DNA of 39,449 nucleotides from an uncultured Flavobacteriaceae bacterium (GTDB lineage Bacteria; Bacteroidota; Bacteroidia; Flavobacteriales; Flavobacteriaceae): positions 1 through 39,449 of the forward strand of contig CAJWGK010000010.1 of NCBI GenBank assembly GCA_913030895.1, read 5' to 3'. Position numbers and translations under genes: made by a program. The notes beneath the pieces are model-generated. The model was not told the DNA's origin. It saw only the letters and a program-made list of their open reading frames with translations, and searched no databases. The number at the start of each line of letters is the position of its first letter. Positions within the stretch are counted from its first letter, which is position 1. This document shows positions 25,963 to 34,946 of the stretch, one piece after another.

Positions 25963-27414
25963 ATGAAATACTTATCGATATCTCTTTTGTTTTTATTACT
26001 TGTTTCGTGTGATAATAAACTGCGTCAAGATAGCGATATCCCCCCCAATGTGGTAATCGTTTTTACTGATGATCAAGGCTATCAAGACTTAAGCTGTTTT
26101 GGCTCGCCAAATATACATACCCCTAACCTGGATCAAATGGCAAAAGAGGGGATTCGACTGACTAGCTTCTACGCTGCTCAGGCAGTTTGTTCGGCTTCAA
26201 GAGCAGCACTTTTAACAGGCTGTTACCCAAATCGGATTGGAATATCTGGTGCTTTGTTTCCATATCACAATGTTGGAATCAATCCTGAGGAAACAACTCT
26301 AGCTGAGATGCTAAAAGCAAAAGGCTATAAGACTGGGATATTTGGCAAATGGCACTTGGGTCATAAACCTAAATTTTTACCTAATAATCATGGATTTGAT
26401 GAATTCATGGGAATCCCATACTCCAATGATATGTGGCCAGTAGACTACGATGGAAATCAAGTCCCCGCTGATCACAAATTGGCAAAAAGATACCCTCAAT
26501 TACCTTTTTTTAAGGATTTTGAGGTGGTGAAAGAAATTCGCACTTTACAAGATCAAGGCCAATTGACAACAGAACTAACCGAGGCCGCTGTCGATTTTAT
26601 TGAACGAAATAAAGAAAATCCTTTTTTCTTGTATGTTCCACACCCTATGCCTCATACCCCAATTGCTGTCTCGGATAAGTTTGAAGGAAAAAGTGAACAA
26701 GGATTATATGGCGATGTGATAATGGAAATTGATTGGTCTGTCGGGCAAATTTTAAATAAATTAAAAGAACATCAACTCCATGAAAATACGTTATTCATCT
26801 TTACAAGTGATAATGGTCCTTGGTTGAGCTTTGGAAATCATGCTGGTAGTGCATCTCCTTTAAGAGAGGGTAAAGGAACGGCTTGGGAAGGTGGACAAAG
26901 AGAACCTACAGTCATATATTATCCTAAAAAAATTAGTCCCGGAAGAACTATTGACACCCAAATGATGGCTATTGATATATTACCAACTATTGCAGAGGTT
27001 ACTGGAAGTGATTTACCTATGAAAAAGATTGATGGTAAAAGCGTGTGGAAAATTTGGACTGGGGATAGCGATCAAAGTCCACACGAAGCCTATTTCTTTT
27101 ATTACAGACGTAATGATCTGCATGGTGTTAGATATAAAAATTGGAAGCTATATTTTCCCCACAAATACAGATCACTTAATGGAAAACCCGCAGGGATGGA
27201 CGCTTATCAGGCGAAGTATGATATGAATGAGTTGAAAAAAATTGAATTATACGATCTGTCAGCCGACATCAGCGAAACCACAGATGTAGCACAACAAAAT
27301 CCTGATGTAGTTGAAAAAATTAAATCTCTCGCAGATGATATGAGAAATGAATTAGGCGATGGTCTGTACCAAATTGAGGGTTCAGAAAATCGACCAATTG
27401 GAACTTTAGATTAA
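25963..27414 (+). CDS. Sulfatase (alkaline phosphatase superfamily) lipoprotein
   Basis: A 483-residue exported sulfatase. The signal peptide ends in the lipobox LLVSC with the lipid-bearing Cys at residue 16. Metal ligands D36-D37 lie in VIVFTDDQGY. The modified residue is C76 in CSASR, a variant of the C-x-P-S-R signature with Ala in place of Pro; Cys there is converted to formylglycine. GKWHLGH and FTSDNGPW are the conserved later motifs. The substrate may be a sulfated polysaccharide or glycolipid. No SusCD pair is adjacent, so it is not in an obvious polysaccharide-utilisation locus. Confidence 0.93.
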   Translation: MKYLSISLLFLLLVSCDNKLRQDSDIPPNVVIVFTDDQGYQDLSCFGSPNIHTPNLDQMAKEGIRLTSFYAAQAVCSASRAALLTGCYPNRIGISGALFPYHNVGINPEETTLAEMLKAKGYKTGIFGKWHLGHKPKFLPNNHGFDEFMGIPYSNDMWPVDYDGNQVPADHKLAKRYPQLPFFKDFEVVKEIRTLQDQGQLTTELTEAAVDFIERNKENPFFLYVPHPMPHTPIAVSDKFEGKSEQGLYGDVIMEIDWSVGQILNKLKEHQLHENTLFIFTSDNGPWLSFGNHAGSASPLREGKGTAWEGGQREPTVIYYPKKISPGRTIDTQMMAIDILPTIAEVTGSDLPMKKIDGKSVWKIWTGDSDQSPHEAYFFYYRRNDLHGVRYKNWKLYFPHKYRSLNGKPAGMDAYQAKYDMNELKKIELYDLSADISETTDVAQQNPDVVEKIKSLADDMRNELGDGLYQIEGSENRPIGTLD

Positions 27415-27424
27415 TTAATAAAAA

Positions 27425-28078
27425 ATGAAAACCATGATCCTGCTGCTAAGTTTAATATTGATAAATCAATGCAACATTGGTGCCCCACCGCCAGAAAATA
27501 GACAAAATCCAGTTTGGGAACCCATTGAAAATTATCAAAATAAATCTAAGGCTTATTTTGCATCTGGCTGCTTTTGGTGTGTAGAATACATATACGAAAG
27601 TTTAGATGGGGTTGACGAAGCCTTCTCAGGTTATGCGGGGGGTAAAACAAAAAACCCCAACTACTATCAGATTACTACGGGAAGAACTGGTCATGCCGAG
27701 ACTGTTGAAGTAATTTACGACCCTAATATAATTAGTTTTAAAACCCTGCTGGAGGTGTTTTTTGACTCTCATGATCCTACACTACTCAATCAGCAAGGTC
27801 CCGATCGAGGAACACAATACCGTTCCGTTGCCTTTTATCAGAATGATGAGGAGAAAAAGATCATTATAGATTATATCAATAAATTAACAGCAGAAAGGGT
27901 CTTTGATAAAAAGATCGTCACAGAGGTAAAGCCTCTAAAAAAATTCTATTATGCTGAGGAATACCATCAGGATTATGAGGTTAATAACCCAACTGACCTC
28001 TATATTCTAAATATTTCAAAACCAAGGTTTAATGATTTTAAAGTAAAGTCGCCTGAATTGTTAAAGGAAAATCACTAA
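27425..28078 (+). CDS. msrA: Peptide-methionine (S)-S-oxide reductase
   Basis: MsrA repairs methionine sulfoxide in proteins. The catalytic motif GCFWCVE lies near residue 50, and the family segments GVDEAFSGYAGGK, YDPNIISFKTLLEVFF, HDPT and RGTQYRS are present, with EYHQDY near the C-terminus. The 217-residue protein has an N-terminal hydrophobic segment ending in NQC, so it is probably exported; that Cys is a poor lipobox (Asn-Gln before Cys). It starts 10 bases after the sulfatase, suggesting co-transcription. Confidence 0.94.
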   Translation: MKTMILLLSLILINQCNIGAPPPENRQNPVWEPIENYQNKSKAYFASGCFWCVEYIYESLDGVDEAFSGYAGGKTKNPNYYQITTGRTGHAETVEVIYDPNIISFKTLLEVFFDSHDPTLLNQQGPDRGTQYRSVAFYQNDEEKKIIIDYINKLTAERVFDKKIVTEVKPLKKFYYAEEYHQDYEVNNPTDLYILNISKPRFNDFKVKSPELLKENH

Positions 28079-28082
28079 TCCC

Positions 28083-28649
28083 TCAATATATTATCGGTGG
28101 TGAGATTGGTTTCCAAACCAAATAAAAAATAAAACCTGACAATGAACCAAAAACGACACCAGACAATACGTCTAATGGGTAGTGGACACCTATATAAATC
28201 CTGCTGTAGGCAATGAGACTAGCCAGCACTAATAAAATCAAGGGAATTATTTTGGCTCTGGACTTGAGAATTAAAGAAAAGAAAACCGCGAGTGCAAAAG
28301 AGTTGGAAGCATGTCCAGAAAAATAGCCATAGCTGCCCCCACAATTGGGCTTTACTAACCTGACCAATCCCTCAAGTAAAGGTTCGTGACATGGACGTAA
28401 GCGCTGAAAGCCGTATTTAAATAAATTGGTAACTTGATCTGTTACCAAGACCAATAGGCCTACAATAACTAATAGTATCAAAAAAGATTTTAAGTTGGTT
28501 TTTTTTAGAAAATAAGTCAGTACAACCAAATAAACTGAAACGTTTACTGCCTTGTTAGTCATGAACATCCAAAATGCATCAAAGGGAATTGACCCCATGC
28601 CATTAAGCGATAGAAATAATTTATGATCGAAAGCTATAATTTCTTCCAC
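28083..28649 (-). CDS. PAP2-family lipid phosphatase
   Basis: A 188-residue inner-membrane phosphatase with five or six hydrophobic segments. The three PAP2 motifs are visible: K-x6-RP as KYGFQRLRPC, SGH as YFSGHASNS, and SR-x5-H as SRIYIGVHYPLDV. Family members often dephosphorylate undecaprenyl pyrophosphate or phosphatidylglycerophosphate. The gene lies three bases after the stop of the 77-residue gene, at the end of a leftward operon, and is convergent with msrA with a four-base gap. Confidence 0.9.
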   Translation of the reverse strand: MEEIIAFDHKLFLSLNGMGSIPFDAFWMFMTNKAVNVSVYLVVLTYFLKKTNLKSFLILLVIVGLLVLVTDQVTNLFKYGFQRLRPCHEPLLEGLVRLVKPNCGGSYGYFSGHASNSFALAVFFSLILKSRAKIIPLILLVLASLIAYSRIYIGVHYPLDVLSGVVFGSLSGFIFYLVWKPISPPIIY

Positions 28650-28652
28650 CTA

Positions 28653-28886
28653 TCACTCAAAGTTTTCCATTTCGCTATCATAAAATGCCAAAGCATCTTC
28701 AACAAGTTGAACAGTAAGAGATTCTAATTCCTCTCGATCCTCATTATCAAATTCTTCCATCCAATGGATATCATCATTGATCACATTGAGTAAAAAACGA
28801 GGATAGGCTGTGTGAATAACAAAAATAACGTCTTCCAATTCAGAGCTGTCTGCGATTAAAAATTTGGGCAAGTCCATATTTTTCAT
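28653..28886 (-). CDS. Conserved small acidic protein, function unknown
   Basis: A 77-residue acidic protein with the segment LPKFLIADSSELEDVIFVIHT, then YPRFLLNV and a C-terminal Glu-rich helix. I recognise it as a recurring small Bacteroidota protein but know of no function. There is no signal peptide or membrane helix. It overlaps the MATE stop codon by four bases (ATGA), which supports a real, coupled gene. A start at the ATG at 28877 is also possible. Confidence 0.75.
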   Translation of the reverse strand: MKNMDLPKFLIADSSELEDVIFVIHTAYPRFLLNVINDDIHWMEEFDNEDREELESLTVQLVEDALAFYDSEMENFE

Positions 28887-30262
28887 GCCTTGTTTTGTCT
28901 AATTAATTTTTTAGTAAGATACTGAAATCTACAGATCAAAAATAATGCAGAAACACTTAGTCCAACCAAAAGACCTATCCAAATACCATTGATGGCCCAA
29001 GTTGTGTTTATACCCAAATAATAACCTATAGGAAAACCAATAGCTCCATAGGCAACAAAAATCAGCAAAGCAGGTAAACTCACATCTTGCATGCCTCTTA
29101 ATGCGCCCAAAACAACAGCTTGAACTCCATCGGCGATTTGAAAAAATCCTGCAATTAAAATTAAATCAGATGCCATACTAATCACCTCAATCACATCTGG
29201 AGGTACATTAGCGCCTGAGGTATTCAAATACATTAAAGGCAGATAGTCATTGGTTGATACAAATAAAAGACAGAAAATAAGATCCATCAATAATATAAGT
29301 AAGAAAGTAGATATAGCCACCCTTCTTAAATTATTGAAATCACCTTTACCTTTTTCATTTCCTGTCCTAATCATGGCAGTCACGCCAATGCCAATGGCAA
29401 CCATATAGGTCATTGAAGACAAATTAAAAACAATTTGATTAGCGGCTTGCGGATTTTTGCCCAATAGACCTGACATCCAAATAGCTGAAGTGAAAAAGGT
29501 GACTTCAAAAAACATTTGTAATGCCGAGGGAAACCCCAGCGAAATAATTTTTTTAAAGTCATTAACGATTAACTTCACCCTAAACAGATTACGGTTATAT
29601 CTCTTAAAAAATTTGTTTTTGCTAACACTATAGGCCATGAAAAATATCATGGAAAATCTGGATATTAAAGTTCCTATCGCTGCACCTTCAACCCCCATTT
29701 CAGGGAATCCCAATAAACCAAATATTAAAAGGTAATTCAAAATTACATTGATGACGTTTCCAATAAGGGTGGCGTACATCGCCAATCGGGTTTGAAAAAG
29801 CCCTTCTGCAAATTGTCTAAAGCCTTGAAAGCCAACCAAAGGAATTAATGAAATTGCAACCCAGAAAAGATAAGGTTGAGCTAATTTTACTACTGCTATC
29901 GGCTGTCCCATTTTAGTTAAGGCAGGTTGAGAAAATAAAACCAACGTTGCCAATAAAATTCCTAATGAAAAACACAGTATCAAACCATGCACATAGAACT
30001 GTCTCACCTTAGTATGGTTTTTGGCTCCAAAAGACTCAGCAATCAAGGGGGTGATTGCAGTCGAAAAACCGATACCCAATGACATGGCCACAAAAACAAA
30101 ACTATTGCCGAGAGAGACCGCTGCCAATTCGGTTGGGCCCAATTGTCCTACCATTATATTATCGATCAGCTGAACTACAGTATGACCCAACATACCAATA
30201 ACAACAGGATAAGCTAATTTGATATTATACCGAAACTCTTTAGTGTAACTACTTAAGTTCAT
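28883..30262 (-). CDS. MATE family efflux transporter
   Basis: A 459-residue protein with 12 hydrophobic segments in two halves, the usual MATE size. Family marks include AYPVVIGMLGHTVVQLIDNIMVGQLGPTELAAVSLG near the N-terminus (in two parts) and GVEGAAIGT in the middle. These transporters expel cationic drugs or dyes with Na+ or H+. The substrate is unknown. It lies 26 bases after the M28 peptidase. Confidence 0.93.
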   Translation of the reverse strand: MNLSSYTKEFRYNIKLAYPVVIGMLGHTVVQLIDNIMVGQLGPTELAAVSLGNSFVFVAMSLGIGFSTAITPLIAESFGAKNHTKVRQFYVHGLILCFSLGILLATLVLFSQPALTKMGQPIAVVKLAQPYLFWVAISLIPLVGFQGFRQFAEGLFQTRLAMYATLIGNVINVILNYLLIFGLLGFPEMGVEGAAIGTLISRFSMIFFMAYSVSKNKFFKRYNRNLFRVKLIVNDFKKIISLGFPSALQMFFEVTFFTSAIWMSGLLGKNPQAANQIVFNLSSMTYMVAIGIGVTAMIRTGNEKGKGDFNNLRRVAISTFLLILLMDLIFCLLFVSTNDYLPLMYLNTSGANVPPDVIEVISMASDLILIAGFFQIADGVQAVVLGALRGMQDVSLPALLIFVAYGAIGFPIGYYLGINTTWAINGIWIGLLVGLSVSALFLICRFQYLTKKLIRQNKA

Positions 30263-30288
30263 TAAGATTTGAAAGGGTTTGAAAAAAA

Positions 30289-31671
30289 CTACTCGAGTCC
30301 AATAAAGTCTGTCAGATAGATTAATGTAGCCATTGTAGCAGCACCAAGTTCTAGCTCTCGTTTATTGATTGTATCGAAAGTATCCATATCGGAATGATGA
30401 TGAATAAAATAACGTTGAGAATCTGGTTTAAGACCAGACAACACCATAGCATCTTGTTTTAGTAAACTTACATCTGCGCCACTTCCTCCTCTGCTGAACA
30501 GGTGGATGTAGTATGGATCAAAATAAGGTTTCCATTTTAAAATTTTATTGAAATAATTGTCACTAGTATCGAAGATAAAGCCACGAGGAGTAAAAGCTCC
30601 GGAATCAGACTCCAATGCCAATAAATGCTTTTCTTTCTTTTTGGAAACAGCTTTTGCATAGGCTTTAGCACCGCGTGAGCCATTTTCCTCATTCATAAAC
30701 AATACAACTCTCAAGGTGTTCTTTGGTTGGTAATTCATACGCTTTAAAACACGGACAACCTCCATTGATTGGACAACTCCGGAACCATCGTCATGTGCTC
30801 CATCGCCTAAATCCCAAGAGTCTAAATGAGCGCCTACTAAAATGACAGATTCAGGCGACTCTGAGCCATTAATTTGTCCAATTACGTTATATGATTTTAC
30901 TTCTGGGAAATTCTTACAATCCTGTCTCAAAAAGAATCGCAAATTAGGATTCAATGAAATCATTGAACTCAAAAGTTCAGCGTCGTTGGTGCTAATTGCA
31001 GCCGCAGGAATTCGCTTACTAATTGGTAAAGACCCGTAACTCATAACTCCAGTGTGAGGATAGTCGTCCAAACGAAGATTCATTGACCTAACAATAACTG
31101 CTACCGCACCGAATTTTGCAGCTTCAGCTGCTCCGCTATAGCGTTGATCTACAGCTCCGGAATAGGCATCAAAAGTATTGACTAAACTTGCATCCATTGG
31201 TCGATTGAAAAAAACAATATTTCCTTTTATCTTATCCGCCCCAAGCCTTTCCAACTCAGAAATATTTTTGACTTCTATTACATTTGCTTTAATTCCACCA
31301 GTAGGGGTAGCAATAGAACCTCCAAGAGAACAGACATTAACATTAATGGTATTTCCAGGGCTAGACTCAATATTGGCATACTCAAATGTTCCCCGTACCC
31401 ATTTTGGTACCATAACTGGCTGGAGCCAGACTGAATCTAATCCGATACTATCCAATTCATCTTTGGCCCACTTTATAGCTCTTTCAGCGTTTAGTGATCC
31501 TGACAGACGCCCGCCTATATTTTTACTTAAATGTTCCAACCAATTATAACTCTTGCCTTCGGTTAATACTTTTCTGTAAATTTCACTGATTTGATTTTCA
31601 ACCTCGGTCTTTTGCTGGGCAATCATAAATTGAATTCCAAACAAAAAAACCAATAAGAAATTTCTAGGCAT
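30289..31671 (-). CDS. Secreted M28 family metallopeptidase
   Basis: A signal-peptide-bearing zinc aminopeptidase or carboxypeptidase of about 460 residues. It shows a PA-domain insert (roughly 110-230) and the M28 dizinc site: H282 and D294 in GAHLDSWDLGDGAHDDGSG, then the catalytic/metal pair in NEENGSRG, and a later ESDSG and HHHSDMDT. The start at 31671 is preferred since the upstream ATG at 31698 would overlap the regulator gene by 23 bases; 31671 gives the signal peptide at the N-terminus. It follows the response regulator by four bases. Confidence 0.92.
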   Translation of the reverse strand: MPRNFLLVFLFGIQFMIAQQKTEVENQISEIYRKVLTEGKSYNWLEHLSKNIGGRLSGSLNAERAIKWAKDELDSIGLDSVWLQPVMVPKWVRGTFEYANIESSPGNTINVNVCSLGGSIATPTGGIKANVIEVKNISELERLGADKIKGNIVFFNRPMDASLVNTFDAYSGAVDQRYSGAAEAAKFGAVAVIVRSMNLRLDDYPHTGVMSYGSLPISKRIPAAAISTNDAELLSSMISLNPNLRFFLRQDCKNFPEVKSYNVIGQINGSESPESVILVGAHLDSWDLGDGAHDDGSGVVQSMEVVRVLKRMNYQPKNTLRVVLFMNEENGSRGAKAYAKAVSKKKEKHLLALESDSGAFTPRGFIFDTSDNYFNKILKWKPYFDPYYIHLFSRGGSGADVSLLKQDAMVLSGLKPDSQRYFIHHHSDMDTFDTINKRELELGAATMATLIYLTDFIGLE

Positions 31672-31675
31672 TATT

Positions 31676-32848
31676 TTAAGATTTAGGTTTTGATGCAAAT
31701 TGCACTATGTCATTTCCAGTTACCGGGTTACCAGCAAGAATCATCAAACGTTCTACAACATTTCGTAACTCCCTGATATTTCCCGTCCAGGGGTAGTCCA
31801 TCAATTGGGCTAAGGCATCTTTGGAAAAGGATTTTTTATCAACGCCTTGTTCAGTAGCAATATTATTTGAAAAATAGTCTACTAAAATAGGGATATCCGC
31901 CTTTCTTTTGCTTAATGAGGGTACCTTAATAAGGATTACAGCCAGTCTATGGTACAAGTCCTCTCTGAACTTTCCGTTTTCAATTTCATTGGACAAATCT
32001 TTATTGGTTGCTGCGATCACTCTTACATTCACCCTAATATCTTTTTCACCTCCAACCCGTTGGATTCTATTTTCTTGAAGCGCTCTTAGTACTTTGGCCT
32101 GAGCTGCAAGACTCATATCTGCAACTTCATCTAAAAAAAGGGTACCTCCATTGGCAATTTCAAACTTACCTGGTCGGTCTTTGATGGCAGAGGTAAATGC
32201 ACCTTTCATGTGACCAAACAATTCGCTTTCAATCAATTCAGAGGGAATTGCAGCACAATTAACTTCCACAAATGGAGCCTCTGATCTGTTGCTCTTTTGA
32301 TGTAAATGATGGGCAACGAGTTCCTTGCCTGTTCCATTTTCACCAGTGATTAAAACCCTTGCCTCAGTAGGGGCAACTTTATCAATCATTCCATGTATTT
32401 CATTGATTGCGGTTGAAGTTCCGATGATCTTGTATTTTTTGGCAATCCGTTTCTTGAGTTTGATATTCTCTGTAACTAAATTCTTAGTCTCTAAGGCGTT
32501 TCTAACCGCAGTCAACAAACGATTGAGATCGGGTGGCTTTGAGATAAAATCATAAGCACCAGATTTCATTGCTTCCACTGCAGTAGCGACATTTCCATGA
32601 CCAGTAAGCATTATAAAAGGTACGCTAACACCTTTCTCTCTTGCTTTTTGTAAAACTTCTACCCCATCCATTTTAGGCATTTTTATATCGCACAAAACCA
32701 AATCAAAATCGTCTTTAGTCAATGTTGAAAATCCAGCTTTACCGTCTTCACATTCGCTAATCTGGTAGTCTTTGTTTTCTTCAACCAAAATGCGAACAAG
32801 AACCCTTCTTATGGGTTCCTCATCTTCAATTAAAAGAATTTTCTTCAT
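31676..32848 (-). CDS. Sigma-54-type response regulator without DNA-binding domain
   Basis: A 390-residue response regulator: receiver domain (1-120) with phosphoacceptor D54 in LCDIKMPKMDG, then an AAA+ domain (135-375) with Walker A GENGTGKE (169-176) and Walker B GTLFLDEVADM. The sigma-54 contact loop reads GAFTSA (216-221) in place of GAFTGA, and the protein ends at 390 soon after VERLMILAGNP, without a Fis-type helix-turn-helix. The family is common in Bacteroidota. It overlaps mscS by four bases, suggesting co-expression. No histidine kinase lies in this operon. Confidence 0.92.
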   Translation of the reverse strand: MKKILLIEDEEPIRRVLVRILVEENKDYQISECEDGKAGFSTLTKDDFDLVLCDIKMPKMDGVEVLQKAREKGVSVPFIMLTGHGNVATAVEAMKSGAYDFISKPPDLNRLLTAVRNALETKNLVTENIKLKKRIAKKYKIIGTSTAINEIHGMIDKVAPTEARVLITGENGTGKELVAHHLHQKSNRSEAPFVEVNCAAIPSELIESELFGHMKGAFTSAIKDRPGKFEIANGGTLFLDEVADMSLAAQAKVLRALQENRIQRVGGEKDIRVNVRVIAATNKDLSNEIENGKFREDLYHRLAVILIKVPSLSKRKADIPILVDYFSNNIATEQGVDKKSFSKDALAQLMDYPWTGNIRELRNVVERLMILAGNPVTGNDIVQFASKPKS

Positions 32849-33684
32849 TGGGATATGGAAGGATTATTTTTTAGTGTAACCACTCGTTGCGGGAATGGAA
32901 TTTCGATATTGAGTTCTTTCAATTTATCAAATATTTGGTAGCGCAAATCACTTTTCACAATATTGGCCTCAAAACTTTTATTCATTGAGAAAAAAAGCTG
33001 GAACATAAGTGCACTATCTCCATAATCCTCAAATAACAATACAGGTTCAGGATATTTTAAAATTTTTGGATGTTCACTAGTCAAATTGATAACGGCTTCT
33101 TTTAGTATTTGTATATCAGTGCCATAAGAAACACCAAGTTCAATTGACTCTCTCGTCAATGTTCCGTTTTCTGTCCAATTATAGAGAATGGAAGTTAGAA
33201 ATTTATGGTTTGGGATTATTAAAACTTTATTATCTCGGGTGACAGCTCTTGTGGTCCTCAACATGATATTTTCTACTTTGCCAATCTGTCCATCTACCTG
33301 AATAATATCTCCAACGTGAACTGTCTGATCTGCCAAAATAAAAACCCCCGAAATAACATCCTGAATCAAGGTCTGAAGTGCCAAACCAATACCGACCAAC
33401 AATGCTGCCGATGCCGCAAAAATAGCAGTTACATTAACCCCAACAGTATCTAAAGTTATCAAAATAACAATAAGATAAATCGAGTAGTTTAGGAATGTAA
33501 AAATACTTCGGAACTTAGAGCGCGTTTCATTATTAAGTGTTTTAAGCGCAATTTTCTTAAACAATTTAAGAAATAAATAGGTGGCGAAAAAGACTCCAAA
33601 AATAATCAGTATTGCTTTGGGGGTAACTACAATATCACTTCCTAAGTGCATCTCGTAATTAAAAAAATTGATTATTTCACGCAT
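32845..33684 (-). CDS. Small-conductance mechanosensitive channel (MscS family)
   Basis: A 279-residue inner-membrane channel that opens under osmotic downshock. Three N-terminal hydrophobic segments precede the pore helix, with ASAALLVGIGLALQTLIQDV as the TM3 pattern and IIQVDGQIGKVENIMLRTT as the start of the beta domain. The C-terminus carries the alpha/beta cytosolic domain ending at PFPQRVV. It starts the leftward operon of six genes; the response regulator begins at its stop codon with a four-base overlap. Confidence 0.92.
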   Translation of the reverse strand: MREIINFFNYEMHLGSDIVVTPKAILIIFGVFFATYLFLKLFKKIALKTLNNETRSKFRSIFTFLNYSIYLIVILITLDTVGVNVTAIFAASAALLVGIGLALQTLIQDVISGVFILADQTVHVGDIIQVDGQIGKVENIMLRTTRAVTRDNKVLIIPNHKFLTSILYNWTENGTLTRESIELGVSYGTDIQILKEAVINLTSEHPKILKYPEPVLLFEDYGDSALMFQLFFSMNKSFEANIVKSDLRYQIFDKLKELNIEIPFPQRVVTLKNNPSISQ

Positions 33685-33711
33685 CGCAGAAATTTATCAC
33701 TAAGATAACAC

Positions 33712-33746
33712 TAAAAACAAAACCCACCCCTATTTCTAAGGATGGG
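33712..33746 (-). terminator. Second rho-independent terminator after dnaJ
   Basis: Read leftward, CCCATCC and GGGTGGG pair around a 10-base loop (with one G-U) and are followed by TTTTGTTTTT. It lies between the dnaJ terminator and mscS. Confidence 0.6.
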
Positions 33747-33759
33747 AAAAAATTGCTAT

Positions 33760-33790
33760 GAAAAAGAAATGACACTCAAAAAAGTGTCAC
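33760..33790 (-). terminator. First rho-independent terminator after dnaJ
   Basis: TGACACT and AGTGTCA (33770-33776 and 33783-33789) form a seven-pair stem. Leftward it is followed by TTTCTTTTT. It lies about 36 bases after the dnaJ stop codon. Confidence 0.75.
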
Positions 33791-33825
33791 TCAAATATAT
33801 TATTTTTTTTGGAAGAACAAATATT

Positions 33826-34941
33826 TTATGAAAACATGTCCTTAACCTTTTCAAAAAAGGACTTATCCGAAGCTTTTGGATCTGGTTTAAAATTATCGTC
33901 CTCCATTGTTTTTTGAAAAAACTGCTTTTGTTCTTTACTAAGTTTTCTTGGCGTCCAAACATTTACATGCACCAATAAATCCCCCTTTCCATAACCGTTA
34001 AGATCAGCAACACCCTTGCCCCTCAATCGGAGCGTTTTTCCCGATTGAATTCCAGGTTCTAACTTGATACGCACCTTACCTTCCAAGAGGTTAATTTCTT
34101 TGGAAATGCCAAGGACAGCCTCCGAAATACTGATGTATAAATCATAGTGAAGGTGGTTACCTTCTCTAACAAAATGCTCATGGGGTTTTTCGTCAATTAA
34201 AATTAAGAGGTCCCCAGTTATGCCATTACCAGGGGCTTCATTTCCCTTGGCTGAAACTTTGAGTTGCATTCCTTCTTCAACACCTGCCGGTATTTTTATC
34301 GATACAGTTTCTTCATTTTCAATCATACCATTGGCATCGCTACCTGATGGACGATTTGATAATGTTTGCCCTGAACCATTACAAGCAGGACAAGGAGACG
34401 AACTTTGCATTCGTCCCAGAATAGTGTTAGTGACACGCATTACCTGCCCAGTACCCTTACAGTTTGCGCAAGTGGTATAACTCACCCCTGGCGCTTGGAC
34501 TTTGCGTTTTACTTTAATTTTTTTGTCAACACCATTTACAATCTCTTCTAGAGTTAATCCCACCCGAATTCTAAGGGTACCTCCCTTAGTTCTGGCTTGA
34601 CCCTGTCCAAAGCCTCCTCCAAATCCGCCAAAATTACCGCCGAATGCACTTCCAAAAATATCACCGAATTGGCTAAAGATATCATCCATATTCATGCCAC
34701 CACCACCAAATCCTCCGGATTCGAATGCAGCATGTCCATACTGATCGTATTGAGATTTTTTCTGAGGATCACTCAGCACCTCATAGGCTTCAGCTGCTTT
34801 TTTAAAATTAGCCTCCGCAGTTTTGTCACCTGGGTTTTTATCAGGATGAAACGCAATCGCCTTTTTCCTGTAGGCTTTTTTAATTTCACTAGTAGAAGCA
34901 CCTTTAGCGACCCCTAAAATATCATAATAATCTTCTTTCAT
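33826..34941 (-). CDS. dnaJ: Chaperone DnaJ
   Basis: DnaJ delivers unfolded clients to DnaK and stimulates its ATPase. The J-domain (1-70) has HPD at 32-34, followed by a Gly/Phe-rich stretch (75-115). The zinc region holds only two CxxCxGxG motifs (C158/C161 and C184/C187) instead of four; a [13 protein letters not shown] spacer separates them. The C-terminal beta domains (200-345) are intact, with [10 protein letters not shown] and RLRGKGVA. The total of 371 residues is near normal. It is co-transcribed with grpE, five bases upstream. The reduced zinc region appears in other Flavobacteria from memory. Confidence 0.96.
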   Translation of the reverse strand: MKEDYYDILGVAKGASTSEIKKAYRKKAIAFHPDKNPGDKTAEANFKKAAEAYEVLSDPQKKSQYDQYGHAAFESGGFGGGGMNMDDIFSQFGDIFGSAFGGNFGGFGGGFGQGQARTKGGTLRIRVGLTLEEIVNGVDKKIKVKRKVQAPGVSYTTCANCKGTGQVMRVTNTILGRMQSSSPCPACNGSGQTLSNRPSGSDANGMIENEETVSIKIPAGVEEGMQLKVSAKGNEAPGNGITGDLLILIDEKPHEHFVREGNHLHYDLYISISEAVLGISKEINLLEGKVRIKLEPGIQSGKTLRLRGKGVADLNGYGKGDLLVHVNVWTPRKLSKEQKQFFQKTMEDDNFKPDPKASDKSFFEKVKDMFS

Positions 34942-34946
34942 ATTTA

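Noticed and set aside
31178-31549. 123-residue plus-strand frame
   Set aside because: It is antisense to the M28 peptidase and shows no family or signal pattern.
34220-34917. Plus-strand frames of 86 and 106 residues inside dnaJ
   Set aside because: They run antisense to a clear dnaJ with strong protein motifs and have no recognisable family.
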